From positions 21,084,001 to 21,148,000 of the forward strand of contig NC_068933.1 of NCBI RefSeq assembly GCF_023091745.1: 64,000 nucleotides of DNA. Direction: 5' to 3'. Shown piece after piece: positions 22,660-34,674 of the stretch. The notes under the pieces were generated by a model that did not search any database, was not told the origin of the DNA, and saw nothing but the letters and a program-made list of their open reading frames with translations. This DNA comes from Budorcas taxicolor (Eukaryota; Chordata; Mammalia; Artiodactyla; Bovidae). The position numbers were made by a program, and so were the translations under genes. Numbering within the stretch: the first letter of the stretch is position 1; every line of letters starts with the position of its first letter.

Positions 22660-23250
22660 GGTCACACTACTATCATTCCTTCTGAGGATTATTGCAAGAG
22701 TCTCATCACTTCTGGTATTGCTCACTAGTCACCAGGGTTACCCTTCACCTCCATGGTCTACTTGGAGACTACAATAATCTTTTAAAGTAAAAATTTAATT
22801 TTGTCTTCCCCTTCATTCTACTGACTTCCTGATGCTCACAGAGTAAAAACCAGACTCCTTACTATGACTTATAAGCTTCTACATTAATCTAACCTGTGCG
22901 TAACTTTTAATAGTTTCTTTATTTCATTTTGTGACCTACAGATCCACTGAATTTATTTCACTGTTTCAAATATGTCTTTTTGCTTTGTTCAGAAACTACA
23001 CACACTAGTTTCCCACCCCATTCCTCTTTCCCTAGCCATCTCTTTTTCACTTCTCACATTTCATCTAGAACATTAGTTCATCCATGAAATTTCCCTGACC
23101 TCCCCAAGTCCGGATTAAAGACACCTCTTCTATAACATTCGATAATTCCCCCACAAGCGTTTACTTCTATTTGAATTGCCTGTCTCTGGAATAGGATAAA
23201 TTGTATATTTATGACTATGATTTTTATTTCCTTTGCTTCATTTCCCTTCT
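22660..23250 (+). repeat. L2 LINE 3' region
   Basis: The order of L2 3' phrases is preserved: 'attattgcaagagtctc', 'actacaataatcttttaaag', 'cagactccttactatgac', 'cctagccatctc', 'atgaaatttccctgacctcc', 'gaattgcctgtctctgg'. It is old and diverged, with no intact coding. Confidence 0.55.
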
Positions 23251-23859
23251 TCCAGTAAGAAGTCAGATCCTTTGCATATTCTTTGTCTGGGCCATTTTTC
23301 AGGGCTGAAAAAGCTTATCTTCTGTAAAACCTAAACTCACTGAAGAGATTAAGATAGAAATGACTTTAGGATAGGCTTGGAAAGGAAGATTTCCTTCTGT
23401 GTGCGCTCCAAGATGTGAGAACTTGTTCCTTATTCTCTGAATGCATCCAAGGAAAGTGCCAATTTCAGAGGTTCACACTGAGACACCTAGAAAAACTGCT
23501 TCCTAGACACAGGGACTCCAAGCCTCATCTGAAATTCTAGGACCAAAGGATGAGCAATACAGACACATTAAAGTGGAGGACAGGAGGTGGGGGACCACAT
23601 GGAACGAGCCAATGGGACCTGGTGCACATGGCCAGACATAGACAAGAGGGTTACCTCTGGAGATGGGGTGGAGAGCTGAATGAGAATAATGACTTATACC
23701 GAGCTTCTTGCCAAACTATTAAGGTGTGGACTATGAAACACAATTAGAATGATTAAAGAAAATTAAGAAATGCCATGCATTTTTGCATGACCAAGTTTGT
23801 GGACTGAGATTCAAACTCAATGTCTGCATTCTCCACCACACTTTCAGGGCATTTCTTTC
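23251..23859. other. Unassigned non-coding DNA
   Basis: No gene or repeat recognised. The block includes a G-rich segment at 23570-23690 with short, unconvincing open frames. Confidence 0.5.
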
Positions 23860-24760
23860 CTGCTCCTTTAGCTTGTTATTTATTAATTCATTTAACTTGT
23901 TTTTCAAATGCTTTTTTTGCATCCATTGATATGATTGTGGGATTTTTCATTTTTATTCTATTGATGTAATGAGTGACATTAGTTGATATTTGAATGATGA
24001 ACCAGCATTATATACCTGAGATAAATCCCACTTGTTCTTAGTGTATAGATCTCATTACACTATTTTTGGATTCAATTTGTTAATGTTTTGTTGATTTTTG
24101 CATCTGTGCTCATGAGACAATGAGAACTACATTTTATGCAGTTCTTCCCTTATACTGCCTTTGTTTTGTTTTGGCATTAGGCTGCTGCTAGCCTTATAGA
24201 GAGTCCCAGGGACGGGGGAGCCTGGTGGGCTGCCGTCGATGGGGTCGCACAGAGTCGGACACGACTGAAGTGACTTAGCAGCAGCAGCAGCAGCCTTATA
24301 GAATGCAGTAGGATATATTCCCTGTGTTTCTATGCTCTGAAAGAGATTATAGAGGACTGGTATAATTTCTCCTCTAAATGCTAGACAGAATTCATCAGTG
24401 AACCCAGTAGGGCCTGGTGCTTTCTGTTTTGAAAGATTACTAAGTGTTGATTTAATCTCTTTAATAAAAATAAGCTTATTCAGATCATCTATTTCATCTG
24501 AGTTTTAGTCGATTGTGTCTTTTAAGAAGCTGAATTTGAAATTCAAATATCAAATTTGTGGACAGAGAGTAAGACAAGTTGGTTTATAATGTTGGTCATC
24601 ATCTCACTAAAGCTCTGTTTATATTTTTTCTCAGTCCTTCAGTTTTTCCATCTATCTTTCATTTTGGAGAGTTTCCATTGCTATGTCTTTCAGTTTCATA
24701 ATTATCCTGTAATTTCTAATCTGCTGTTAATCTCATCTAGTGCATTTTAAAATCGAGTTT
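23860..24760 (-). mobile_element. Old L1, ORF2 and 3' region fragment
   Basis: The reverse complement of old mammalian L1 is recognisable from 'tgcatccattgatatgattg', 'cattctattgatgtaatg'-like phrases, 'cctgagataaatcccacttg', 'aatttctcctctaaatg' and 'cagtagggcctggtgctt'. From about 24560 it passes into L1 3' UTR-like sequence ('gtttccattgctatgtc', 'taatctgctgttaatc'). A Bov-A type SINE splits it at 24190-24302. No frame survives. Confidence 0.65.
24190..24302 (+). mobile_element. Truncated Bov-A/Bov-tA SINE with TSD
   Basis: Only the 3' part remains ('gagcctggtgggctgccg', 'cacagagtcggacacgactg'), ending in a (GCA)5 tail. Perfect target duplications 'agccttataga' lie at 24190-24200 and 24292-24302. 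The GCA tail is a possible microsatellite. Confidence 0.92.
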
Positions 24761-25560
24761 TAATTTTTAGAGCAGGTTTACTCTCATAGCGAAGTTGAGC
24801 AGAAAGCCCACAGAGTTCCGCCTCTCCTCTTCCCTCTCCTAGAGCCCACCTCCCACCAGTATCTCTCTCCAGTGTAGTAAGTCTGTTACAATTAATGAAC
24901 CATCATTGATACATCATTATCAACAAGTCTTAGTTTATATTACGGTTCATCATTTGTGATGTAACTTCCGTGGTTTCTGACAGATGTATAATGACATGTA
25001 TCCACCCTAATTGTATCACACAGAATAATTTCACTTCCCTAAAAGTCCCCTGCTCTCCCACTATTCTTCTGGTTTATCCTCTCCTGTCCCCTAACCCCAG
25101 GTCCTTGGGAAGCACTGATTTTTTTTTTTCCAAGATAAAATAGACATATAACATTGTATTAATTTTAGGTGTACCACATTGATATATGTACATATTGCCA
25201 AACAATGATCACAATAATATCTCTAATCGTACAGTTACAAAATTTTCTTTTCTTGTGATAAGAACTTGTAAGATCTACTTCTTAGGAACTTTCAAATATA
25301 CAAAACAATATTGTTAACAATAGTCACCCTGTTGTACAGCCCCAGAACATCTCCAGAACTAATTTATTTTATAACTGGAAGTTTGTACCTTTTAACCACT
25401 TTCATCCACTTTATTCATTTCCCACCCCTTGCCTCTGGCAACCACCAAATTGTTCTGTGAGTTTAATTTTTTTTTTTTTTTATTCAGCATCCAAGTAAGA
25501 TCATACAATATTCGTCTTTCTCTGTCTGACTTATTTCGTTTAGCATCTGCTTCTCTATCT
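24760..25560 (-). repeat. Old L1 3' UTR sequences
   Basis: Two adjoining reverse-orientation L1 3' UTR-like blocks. 24760-25110 has 'gaagttgagcagaaagccc' and 'atgacatgtatccaccc'. 25130-25560 has 'gtcaccctgttgtacagcc', 'acatctccagaac' and 'cgtctttctctgtctgac'. Poly-T runs lie at about 25121-25130 and 25466-25480. Subfamilies are not resolved. Confidence 0.55.
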
Positions 25561-25965
25561 TGAGAGCTTTCCTTGCCCTCTTTGCCCATCTCCCTTCCTC
25601 CCTTTCATCTACCTCACAGAACCTTATAATTCTTAATTTCTGAGTTTAAAAGTATTTTAAAAGATTGCAGAGATATCCCAGGGTGTCCTCTGGTTGCAGA
25701 CATATTTCTCATCCACTGGATTAGATCTTGGAACAGAAAAAAGACGACAGTGTCTTAGCTGGTGAAGTTTGAACAAGCTCTGTCGTTTAGTTACTAGTGT
25801 AACACCAATGACACTTTCCTGGTTTTGATCGTTGTACTAAAGTTACATACGTAGTTAACATTAGAGGACGCTGAATGAAGACTATATATAAACTTCTGTA
25901 TTATTTTAAATTTCTTTCTTTGATAGAAGTAAGGCTTAGGTGTTTTTCTATTAGATTTTGTATTC
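25561..25965. other. Unassigned non-coding DNA
   Basis: Nothing recognisable. Confidence 0.5.
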
Positions 25966-26200
25966 TTAAAAATTTTTATTGGAGTATATAGTTGTTTTAC
26001 AGTGTTGTGTTAGCTTCTGCTGTACAGCAAAATGAATCATTATATGTATACATACACCCCCTCTTTTTTGGATTTCCTTTCCTTTTTAGGTTACAACAGA
26101 GCACTGAATAGAGTTCCCTGTGTTAAACTGGGACTGGCAAATGTGTCCACTACTATGTATAAAATAGATAACTAATGAGACTCTACTAGAGTTTGTATTT
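25966..26200 (-). mobile_element. Artiodactyl L1 3' end fragment
   Basis: Reverse-orientation L1 tail: 'tttattggagtatatagttg', 'tagcttctgctgtacagc', 'cattatatgtatacatac', 'gagttccctgtg', 'aaaatagataactaatg'. Confidence 0.7.
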
Positions 26201-26440
26201 TTTTTAAAATAATAGCTTTTTGAGATGTATTTCATATACCATAAAATTCACCCTCTGAAAATGTATACTTTCAGAATTGTGTCTGATTCACTTTTTAGTT
26301 TGCTCTCTGATTTTAGAAACTTCTTCTTACCCCAAGATGGGAGATATCCAATACTCATTAGCAGTCATTCCTTATCTCCTCCCCCCTGCCCCATCTCCTG
26401 TCATGAATTTACTTTCTGTCTCTATGGTTTGCCTGTTGTT

Positions 26441-26698
26441 AATGGCACCCCACTCCAGTACTCTTGCCTGGAAAATCCCATGAATGGAGGAGCCTGGTGG
26501 GCTGCAGTCCATGGGGTCGCGTAGAGTTGGACACGACTGAGCGACTTCATCACTTTTCACTCTCATGCATTGGAGAAGGAAATGGCAACCCACTCCAGTG
26601 TTCTTGCCTGGAGAATCCCAGGGACGGGGGAGCCTGGTTGGCTGCCGTCTCTGGGGTCGCACAGAGAGGAACAACACTGAAGTGGCTTAGCAGCAGCA
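26441..26698 (+). mobile_element. Bov-A2 dimeric SINE
   Basis: Two Bov-A units in tandem, joined by the typical linker 'cacttttcactctcatgcat'. Unit 1 has 'ccactccagtactcttgcc'; unit 2 has 'ccactccagtgttcttgcc'; the tail is 'cttagcagcagcaac'. The first unit lacks the tRNA head, as usual for Bov-A2. Confidence 0.93.
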
Positions 26699-27282
26699 AC
26701 ATTCGTATACTATGTGTCTTTCTGTGACTGGTTTCTTTCACTTGGTGTAATGCTTATAAGACTTTTGCACCATGTCTGAATATTTCATTTCTTTTCACAG
26801 CTGAACAACACCCCACAGTGTGGATATACTATGTTTGTTTATCTATTCATCAGTTGATGGACACTGGGCTGTTTCCTCTCTTTTAGCTATGATGAATAAT
26901 GCTGCTATGAACATTCATGTGAAGGTTTTTGTGTGGATATGTTTTTTGTTCTCTTAACATATTAATATATACCTAGAAGTAGAATAGTAGGTCATGTGGT
27001 AACTCTATGTTTAATGCTTTGAAGAACTTTCAAACAATTCCAGAATGGCTTCATTTTCATATTTCCATCAGCAATATGGCAGTGCCAATTTCTAAATACC
27101 CTCCCAAGCATTTGTTATTTTCTCTTTTTAATTTTAACCATCCTAGTGGGTATGAAGTGGTGTCTTATTGTTGGTTTGACTTGCATTTCCCTAGTGATTA
27201 ATGATGATGATCTTTTCATGTACTTCTTGGCCTTGTACATATCTTTTATGGAGTAATGGCTATTAAATCATTTGCCCATTTT

Positions 27283-27504
27283 AAAACTGGATTACTGGGG
27301 ACTTCCCTGGTGGTCCAGCGGTTGGGAATTAGCCTTCCGATGCAGGGAACATGGGTTTGATCCCTGGTTGGGGAACGAAGGCCTCACATGCCATGAGGCG
27401 AGTAAGCCCCTGAGCCACAACCAGAAAGACGGCCCTGCGCACTGCGATGGAGACCTAGCACAGCCAAAAGAGAGAGAGAGAGAGAGAGAGAAAACTGGAT
27501 TACT
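27283..27504 (+). mobile_element. CHR-2 type SINE with perfect 14-bp TSD
   Basis: The head is 'acttccctggtggtccagc', the B-box-like segment 'gggtttgatccctgg', then 'cacatgccatgaggcg', a diverged body and an (AG)n tail (27469-27490). Flanking 'aaaactggattact' repeats (27283-27296, 27491-27504) are identical. The 5' nick context 'tt/aaaa' fits L1-machinery target choice. Confidence 0.9.
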
Positions 27505-27730
27505 TATGTTTCTGTTTTTGAGTTGTAAGGATTTGTTATATATTCAAAGCAAAAGTTCTTTATCTGATATATGACTTGTAAATATTTTCTCTCCTGTGAA
27601 TTTCTAAAATTGTCTTAATGATGCCTTTTGAATCACACAAGTTTTTAATTTTTGATGTTAATTTATCCTTTTTTTCACTTGAATTTTGGTGTCATATTAA
27701 AAAATTTGCTTAATCCAAGGTCAGGCAGAT

Positions 27731-28338
27731 TTACTTTTTTTGTTTGTTTCATGTTTTATTTATTTATTTTAATTTTAATTTTTACTTTATTTTACTTTAC
27801 AATACTGTATTGGTTTTGCAAAACATTGACATGAATCCACCACGGGTGTACATGACCTCCCAAACATGAGCCCCCCTTCCACCTCCCACCCCATATCATC
27901 TCTCTGGATCATCCCCATGCACCAGCCCCAAGCATCCTGTATCCTGCATCAAACATAGACTGGCAATTCATTTCTTACATGATATTATACATGTTTCAAT
28001 GCCATTCTCCCAAATCATCCCACCCTCTCCCTCTCCCTCAGAGTCCAAAAGTCCGCTCTACACATCTGTGTCTCTTTTGCTGTCTCGCATACAGGGTCAT
28101 CATTACCATCTTTCTAAATTCCATATATATGTGTTAGTATACTGTATTGGTGTTTTTCTTTCTGCTTTACTTCACTCTGTATAATTGGCTCCAGTTTCAT
28201 CCATCTCATTAGAACTGATTCAAATGTATTCTTTTTAATGGCTGAGTAATACTCCATTGTGTATATGTACCACAGCTTTCTTATCCATTCATCTGCTGAT
28301 GGACATCTAGGTTGTTTCCATGTCCTGGCTATACTTTT
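27731..28338 (-). mobile_element. Ruminant L1 3' end (L1_BT-like)
   Basis: A younger L1 of about 590 bp lies in minus orientation: 'aatactgtattggttttgc', 'acatgaatccaccacggg', 'gggtcatcattaccatc', 'tggctgagtaatactccat', 'gctgatggacatctagg'. It sits inside the older L1 in the same orientation, with a weak duplication 'tactttt' (27732-27738, 28332-28338). It includes the last codons of ORF2, in broken form. Confidence 0.88.
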
Positions 28339-28364
28339 ATGTTTTCTCCTAAATGTTTTATACT

Positions 28365-28623
28365 CCTACTGTTAAGTCACTTCAGTCGTGTCTGACTCTG
28401 TGCGACCGCATAGACGGCAGCCTACCAGGCTCCCTCGCCACTGGGATTCTCCAGGCAAGAACATTGGAGTGGGCTGCCATTTCCTTCTCCAATGCATGAA
28501 AGTGAAAAGTGAAAGTGAAGTCACTCTGTCGTGTCTGACTCTTAGCGACCCCATGGACTGCAGCCTACCAGGCTCTGCCGTCCATGGGATTTTCTAGGCA
28601 AGAGTACTGGAGTGGGGTGCCAT
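28365..28623 (-). mobile_element. Bov-A2 dimeric SINE
   Basis: Reverse-orientation dimer: unit 2 at 28372-28493, the linker 'aatgcatgaaagtgaaaagtg', then unit 1 up to 'ggagtggggtgcca'. It inserted in the old L1 between 'aaatgttttata' and 'tagttttagc'. Confidence 0.92.
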
Positions 28624-28770
28624 AGTTTTAGCTATTACATTTAGATCAGAAATTCATTTTAAGTTAATTCTTATATATTGTGTGAAGTAAGGGTTCAATT
28701 TAATTCTTTTGCATGTGGATATCCAATTGTTCCAATGCCATTTGTGGAAAAGATTTCCCTGTGGTATTTT

Positions 28771-29309
28771 CACTTTTTCTGTAAGTACAAAATTATTTCT
28801 AAATTAAAAGATATACAAATAAATTTTGACTTTAAGGAGTTGGAATGATCTCCCCATTCCAAGGACTGATCTCCCCAATGATTCTAGGGAGTCCAGTCTC
28901 ATGACCATATATCCTATTGGAATCTCAAAGAGACTGGTGTCCACTTGACCAGTATAAGTTTTTCTTTTGCCCAACCAAAGGGCCATCCCACAAAACATAA
29001 GTGAAGGAAGACTCCATCACTTTCATATAATAAATCCCTTCTCACAACCCCACCACTCTAAGACTTGACTTGTTTCTTAGAGCTCTGCTAAGCAATTCTC
29101 TAACTTCTATATCATTTACTACAGCCCATTGTCACGTCCAAGTTCAAAAAGCCACAGCAGCAGTGTACTAGGCTATGCTGCAAGCATTCCTGCTGTAAGG
29201 TTGAACACTGAGTTATTTCAATTAACCATCCTAAATCCTACACCTTCCGAGTTCAAAGCCATCTCACATACATTTCCAAGAATCCTGCTGGCATGTATTA
29301 GCCAGATCC
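28771..29309. other. Unassigned non-coding DNA
   Basis: No gene or repeat recognised. Confidence 0.5.
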
Positions 29310-29519
29310 TATGTTTCTATCGGGCTTCCCTGGTGCTCAGTGGTTAAGAATCTGCCTGCAATCAGCAGAGGCAGATTCAAGCCCTGAGTCAAGAAGATCC
29401 CCCCTGGAGAAGGAAATGGCAGCTGACTGCAATATTCTTCCCTGGAGAGTCCCGTGGACAGAGGAGCCTGGTGGGCTACAGTCCATGCTTAGCGATTAAA
29501 CACCACTACCATGTTTCTT
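29310..29519 (+). mobile_element. Bov-tA SINE
   Basis: Forward copy with head 'gggcttccctggtgctcag', a diverged B-box region, body 'cttccctggagagtcccg' and 'tggtgggctacagtccatg'. The approximate target duplication is 'tatgtttctat' / 'catgtttcttt'. Confidence 0.88.
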
Positions 29520-29703
29520 TCATGTTATAAACATTTCCTCCTCTACTATAAATTGTTTTCCTGCTCAGGCTATGCTGAGCCCTGACCTTGGTCACTTTCC
29601 TAGAGGCAGTGAGGAATGCTGGGAGCAGACGCTGAGGAGGATAAGCGTTATGTCCTGAGATATTTGCTATATGTTGAGATTTCCAGGTAAGGGGAGGCTA
29701 TTC

Positions 29704-29940
29704 TTTATCAGGGACTGAAAGAAAAAGTGAAAGTTAGTCACTTTGTTGTGTCTGACTCTTTGTGAGCCCACCAGGCTCATCCATGGGATTCTCCAGGCAA
29801 AAATACTGGAGTGGGTAGCCATTTCCTTCTCCAGGGGATCTTCCCGACCCAGGGATCAAGCCCAGGTCTCCTGCATTGTGGGCAGATTCTTTACCAACAC
29901 CAGGGAAGCCACTTGATAATAAGCCATTTTATCAGGGACT
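29704..29940 (-). mobile_element. Bov-tA SINE with TSD and extra 5' bases
   Basis: Reverse-orientation SINE from 'gttagtcactttgttgtgtc' to 'accagggaagcc' (about 29911). Perfect 13-bp repeats 'tttatcagggact' lie at 29704-29716 and 29928-29940. About 16 bases (29912-29927) between the SINE head and the right repeat do not belong to the SINE consensus. Confidence 0.88.
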
Positions 29941-31559
29941 AGATGACTTAATTTAATCAATAATTTTTTTGATCAACTTCTGAGTGATTAAACTCCCAGG
30001 AAGTCCTCCCTGCCCCACCCCACGTTTTCTGGAGATTTGTGTATTCTGTTAGAGGTAACAGCTTTTTTTCCTGCCTGCCAAAATTCCCTAAGAACAATGA
30101 ACTAGTGACTTTATCTTTTGGAACTATATTTACTCACTGGTTTAAACTTATAAGTTCATGTAGTCCTTATAGAAAAAAAAAGAAATTAAATAGAAATGTG
30201 ATTTTTATCAATGTTTTTAACAAGAACTGACCCCTAGTTAGTCTTCACTGTTGTTATGAATTTAGAGTGTAATCCTGTGTGTTCACTAAGGAAGCAATTG
30301 CGTAACAAGAGAAAATTGGTTGAGAAAAGAAATAAGAACACTAAACGCTGTTAAACATATAATTAATGAACTGACGTGGAAAAGACATCATAAATCCAAG
30401 ACCCTGATAGTGATACAGAAGCAGCTATTCAAAGTTAACTCCGGGAGTGTGCTAGATTTCAAGTGTCTCTTTCCTGTCTCATCATAGACCTAGAATTCTT
30501 CTCAAATAGTGAAGGAATGAGGTAAAAAGTGGAAAAACACCTGTATCAGAGAACTGAACAGAGACTTTAAAAAGAAGATATTTAATGCTGTCCTTACTTT
30601 TCCCCAGGAACCTAAGAAAAGCAATAATGTAAAAGGGGCCAGTATTCTTGACTTATTTTTGACCCATGGGAATAATTTTCTTTTAGTATAGGACACGTAC
30701 GCAATTTTTTCCTGTGCCCCTAAATTGGAAAATTAATCATCACCTAAGCAAGAAACACTTTCTCTTTTGAGCCATGGGGTGCATTTGCGGCTGTCCTTCA
30801 GAGGATCCAGAAGACTTCATTCTTCTGTTTTTGCTTTTGGAGCCCTCTTGATCACCCTGGCTCCCACTGAAGTTTTCACTTCCACCAACTTTTGAAAGCG
30901 TCATAGATGGAAGGGCAGCAATGTTTACACAAGCTTACAAGGGATATACATGTGAATGGCATCTCTCACTTGATAAGAAATATGCTAATTGGGAATTTTT
31001 GTTTTCTCTCCCTGCAGCCCTGTACTCTTCTGGGGTCTCTGACTTTATTTCCTAGAAAGGAACACTGTCATCAGCTACACAACAACAGTCCAGGGAATTG
31101 GATGCTTACCACCCCCATGTCTTTGATGACTCCCTTGTGCACTAAATGAACGAAGAACAAAGAGTATAATTCTGACTAGCAGAAAGAAATAGGTTTGAGT
31201 CTATATAACGGGAAATGAAAGGCATCTGTCTAGTTGCAGTGCATCCTCTGGGTCGCTTTTTAATTTTTCATGCCCAGGGAATGAAAATTAGAACAATCAC
31301 AAGCAAGCAAATCTGCCCCAAATTCACATTTTTTAGAAATAAAATTTTGAGTTACTCTGTGAAACAACACTGACTGGAAGAGATGATGGCAATTGAAGAC
31401 AAATGGAACGTAGAATGGAAAGTGGAGGATAAAAGTACTAATAATTACTAATGTTGATAACTAACGTGTAATTATTCCAGACAATATAAATCAGTGAAAT
31501 ACCTAGGATTTTGAAACCCAGAGCAGATAACTTGCCAGCATTTGTCATATGGTAGGCAG
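29941..31559. other. Unassigned non-coding DNA
   Basis: No gene, RNA or repeat recognised over 1.6 kb. Open frames are short. A frame starting at 30773 (reading MGCICGCPSEDP) stops after about 26 codons and has no visible partner exons. Confidence 0.5.
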
Positions 31560-32625
31560 CCTGTAAGATAAATAATCACTCCCTCCTGGTGTTCATACAC
31601 TGTGTAATCTCCTATTTGTACCAGGGATGGTCCATGTGACCGGTAGAACATGATAGAAGTGATGTTATATATGTCTAAGATTGTTTCTGTTGTTCAGTTG
31701 CTAAAGTCATGTCTGACTATTTTCAACCCCATGTACTGCAGCATGCCAGGCTTCCCTGTCCTTCACTATCTCTCGGAGTTTACTCAAACTCATGTCCATT
31801 GAGTCGGTGATGCCATCCAACCATCTCATCCTCTGTCATCCCCTTCTCTTCTGGCCCTCAGTCTTTCCCAGCATCAGGGTCTTTTTCAGTGAGTCAGGTC
31901 TTCACATCATGTGGCCAACGTACTGGAGGTTCAGCTTCAGCATCAGTCCTTCCAATGAATATTCAGGACTGATTTCCTTTAGGATGGGCTGGTTTGATCT
32001 CCTTGCTGTCCAAGGGACTCTCAGGAGTCTCTTCCAACACCACAATTCAAAAGCATTAATTCTTTGACACTCAGCCTTCTTTATGGTCCAACTCTGTCAT
32101 CCATATATAACCACTGGGAAAATCATAGCTTTGTCTCTGTGGACCTTTGTTGGCAAAGGGATGTCTCTGCTTTTTAATATGCTGTCTAGGTTTGTCGTAC
32201 CTTTTCTTTCAAGGAGAAAGTCTCTTAATTTTGTGGCTGCAGTCACTGTTTAAGATCAGTTTGTGAAAAAAATAAAAGGCTTCTGTTTTGGACATTCTCT
32301 TTGTTGTAGAGCACTTGCTCTGGGAAAAGGCATGCCGTGAGCATCCTAAGAAGTGGTCCACCTGGGAGGAAACTGGAGCCTCCTGCCAAGCGCCCTGGAA
32401 GTGAGATTGGAATGAGATTCTCCAGAGCCAATCTGATTATCGGAGACTCTGCCCAGTCCAGCAGCTTCAAGGCAGCCTTGTGAGAAACCATGAACTAGAA
32501 CCAACCAACGAAGCAGGGCCTGGATTTCTGACTCTGAAACTTTGTGAGATGATAAATTCTTAATGTTTTTAAGCTTCTAAACTCCAGGATCCTTTGTTAT
32601 GCAGCAACAGATAAACTGTATATAC
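31560..32625 (+). mobile_element. MaLR-like LTR split by BovB
   Basis: Left part 31560-31686 has 'gtccatgtgaccggtagaac' and 'agaagtgatgttat'. Right part 32250-32625 has 'gagcacttgctctggg', 'gtggtccacctggg', 'actggagcctcctgcc', 'cttgtgagaaaccatgaac', 'ttgtgagatgataaattc' and a U5-like 'ttgttatgcagcaacagat'. The order matches one old MaLR/ERVL-type LTR. The exact subfamily is uncertain. Confidence 0.6.
31673..32262 (-). mobile_element. BovB LINE, 5'-truncated
   Basis: Minus-strand BovB from 'tgttgttcagttgctaaag' (31689) to 'gtggctgcagtcact' (32248), about 560 bp. It covers the region downstream of the RT core (SDFIF...TNLDS...) and the tail. An approximate target repeat 'gtctaagattgttt' / 'gtttaagatcagttt' lies on both sides. 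The element is diverged and has no open frame of note. Confidence 0.87.
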
Positions 32626-33361
32626 CCTTTTTATTACTCAACAAATTATTTTAGCAATACTAGTGAAATAAAAGCAGAAATAATAATGGCTGGAAACAAA
32701 TATAAACAATGAAGTCTTTTTCATTTTGAACGTGACTATCTAACTGTGCCAGTTTCAAAAAACATTGAAAAATAAAAGGAATATTATAGTACAAAACAGG
32801 AGTGAAGTGATGATAAGTATCTTTAAATGCATTAAAATATTCTTTTTTCTAAAAAGGGAATAATTTATACCTATGTTTGGCCGCTTGAAGGAATGAATAA
32901 ATTGCAAATCCTGCTTGGAGGATTTCTGCAAATATATTGATGATTTAGTTAAAAGTTATCTTCTTGGCATGTTTATCCTCAGTATACAGAGAAAAAGACC
33001 ATGATTACTCACAACAAAAATAGCAGCAGAGCAACAGCTTGCATCAAATTATCAAGTTCTAATACCCATCAGGGTAATATGATATACCAGGTTTAGGGGA
33101 GAAGGCCTAAAATTGGCAGACCCTAATGATTTCTGGGGCTGAGAGAGGAAAGTATTAATCAATACCTTGGACTGTAAGAAAATATGCTCTAAGGGAACGG
33201 GAGGAGAGGCATGTCTAGATTTACTACCCTAGAATGCAAAGAAATGTCTGTGCGGAGAGAAAGAAGGCTTGTTCCCAGCTCATCATCTTAACAGGAATCC
33301 TGTTAAATGTTGCAAAACTACTTTCTATCTTAAAAAAAAAATGAGTAAATCATTTTTGTGG
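32626..33361. other. Unassigned non-coding DNA
   Basis: AT-rich; nothing recognisable. Confidence 0.5.
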
Positions 33362-33582
33362 TGGTTGCTGTTTAGTCACTCAGTCATGTCTGACCCTTTG
33401 CGACCCCATGGACAGTAGCCCACCAGACTCCTCTGTCCGTGGGATTTCCTAGGCAAGGAAACTGGAGTGGGTTGTCATTTCCTTCTCCAGGGGATCTTAC
33501 TGACTGAGGGATCCAACCCCCATTTCTTGCATCTCCTGCATTGGTAAGTGGATTCTTTACTTCTGAGCCTCCGAGGAAACCC
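33362..33582 (-). mobile_element. Bov-tA SINE
   Basis: Reverse-orientation copy: 'gtttagtcactcagtcatg', 'tttgcgaccccatggacag', 'ttccttctccaggggatc', a decayed head near 'attctttacttctgagcc'. Confidence 0.9.
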
Positions 33583-34674
33583 AAAATAAAAAAATTCTCT
33601 ATTTTTTTCTGATTGCATTTCTGTTTCCATTTTCTTTTAAAAACAGACTCATGACTGGTTTGCAGTGAGACAAGCTCATGCAAATTAGATTAAATTCAAT
33701 AGTTACTGGTTATTTAACTACAACTAAGTAACACAGGCACTAAACTTTTAACTATTTATAATTTGTTCCTTGCATGCTTGTAGGGCAAAATAGAAGGATA
33801 AAAAATATGTAATTTTATAAAATTTGGAAACACCTTTTCAAAAAAAATAACACTAAAGAGCAAGCTTAAGAATATGGAAACACTGGATCTTAAGTAAAGA
33901 AAGACAAAATTTAGACTAGTAATAAATAGAAATTTTACAAGTACTTATTTCCAAAGCGTGAGATTTAATCTTTGATTTATTTAAAAATACTGTATGTTCA
34001 TCACACAATAATAAATTTACAATAGGCATATTCAAAAGAAAGTTTATATACACACTGCAAGAAGTTGTTATCATAGGAGATTATAACCATACTATCAACA
34101 TGTAATATGATTTTGAATACAAACCATTCGAGATGCCGGTAATGTATAATCTGAGAAGAAAGTGCAACTTATAAATGTACATATTTCTTTTGTAGGGACA
34201 ATATAGAGATGTTATTGCTGTACTATAATGCTAACATAATGTTCTCATTTTAAGAGTTTCTTGCAAAGCTCTCAATAATTCTGCTATTTTATTTAAGACA
34301 CATTTGCACTTTAAGTTGTATGTTTAAAAATTATTTTTCTATAAACTTACAATAGCTTCAGAACAAAGCTGTATAAAATTCTATGAACTAATTGGCAATT
34401 AAATCCTAACATATTTACCATGGTAGTAACAAAGTGCAGAGATATAACAAAAAGGCATTATACTTGGGATTACACATTTGGGAATTCTTGTGTAGACTCG
34501 TTGGAAAGTAATTTGGCTCAATTCCTTCTCTCACTAGAAGAGGCCCGCATATTTTAGCATTTAATAAGAGTGCTCAACAAGTTCCTTTTTTTACACAATA
34601 CAATTTAAATGATAATAATGACTATATGTATTAACTTATTAATGAGATATTTTCAGTAAATTCAATAACTTTAG
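33583..34674. other. Unassigned AT-rich DNA
   Basis: Very AT-rich (long A/T runs at 33839-33850 and elsewhere); no gene or repeat recognised. Confidence 0.5.

Larger units (their letters stand above)
26205..28770 (-). mobile_element. Old L1 (3' UTR and ORF2 end), host for four insertions
   Basis: An old mammalian L1 (L1MA-like) is read on the minus strand from 'ccataaaattcaccctctg' (26240) to 'tttgcatgtggatatccaa' (about 28728). Pieces are 26205-26440, 26699-27296, 27491-27738, 28331-28364 and 28624-28770. Intervening segments are Bov-A2 (26441), CHR-2 (27297), a ruminant L1 (27739) and a second Bov-A2 (28365). Recognisable phrases include 'gctgctatgaacattcatg', 'aagtggtgtcttattg' and 'atccaaggtcaggcag'. 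Confidence 0.75.

Noticed and set aside
30773..30852. Frame starting MGCICGCPSEDP as a possible coding exon
   Set aside because: It stops after about 26 codons, with no neighbouring exons and no recognised family.
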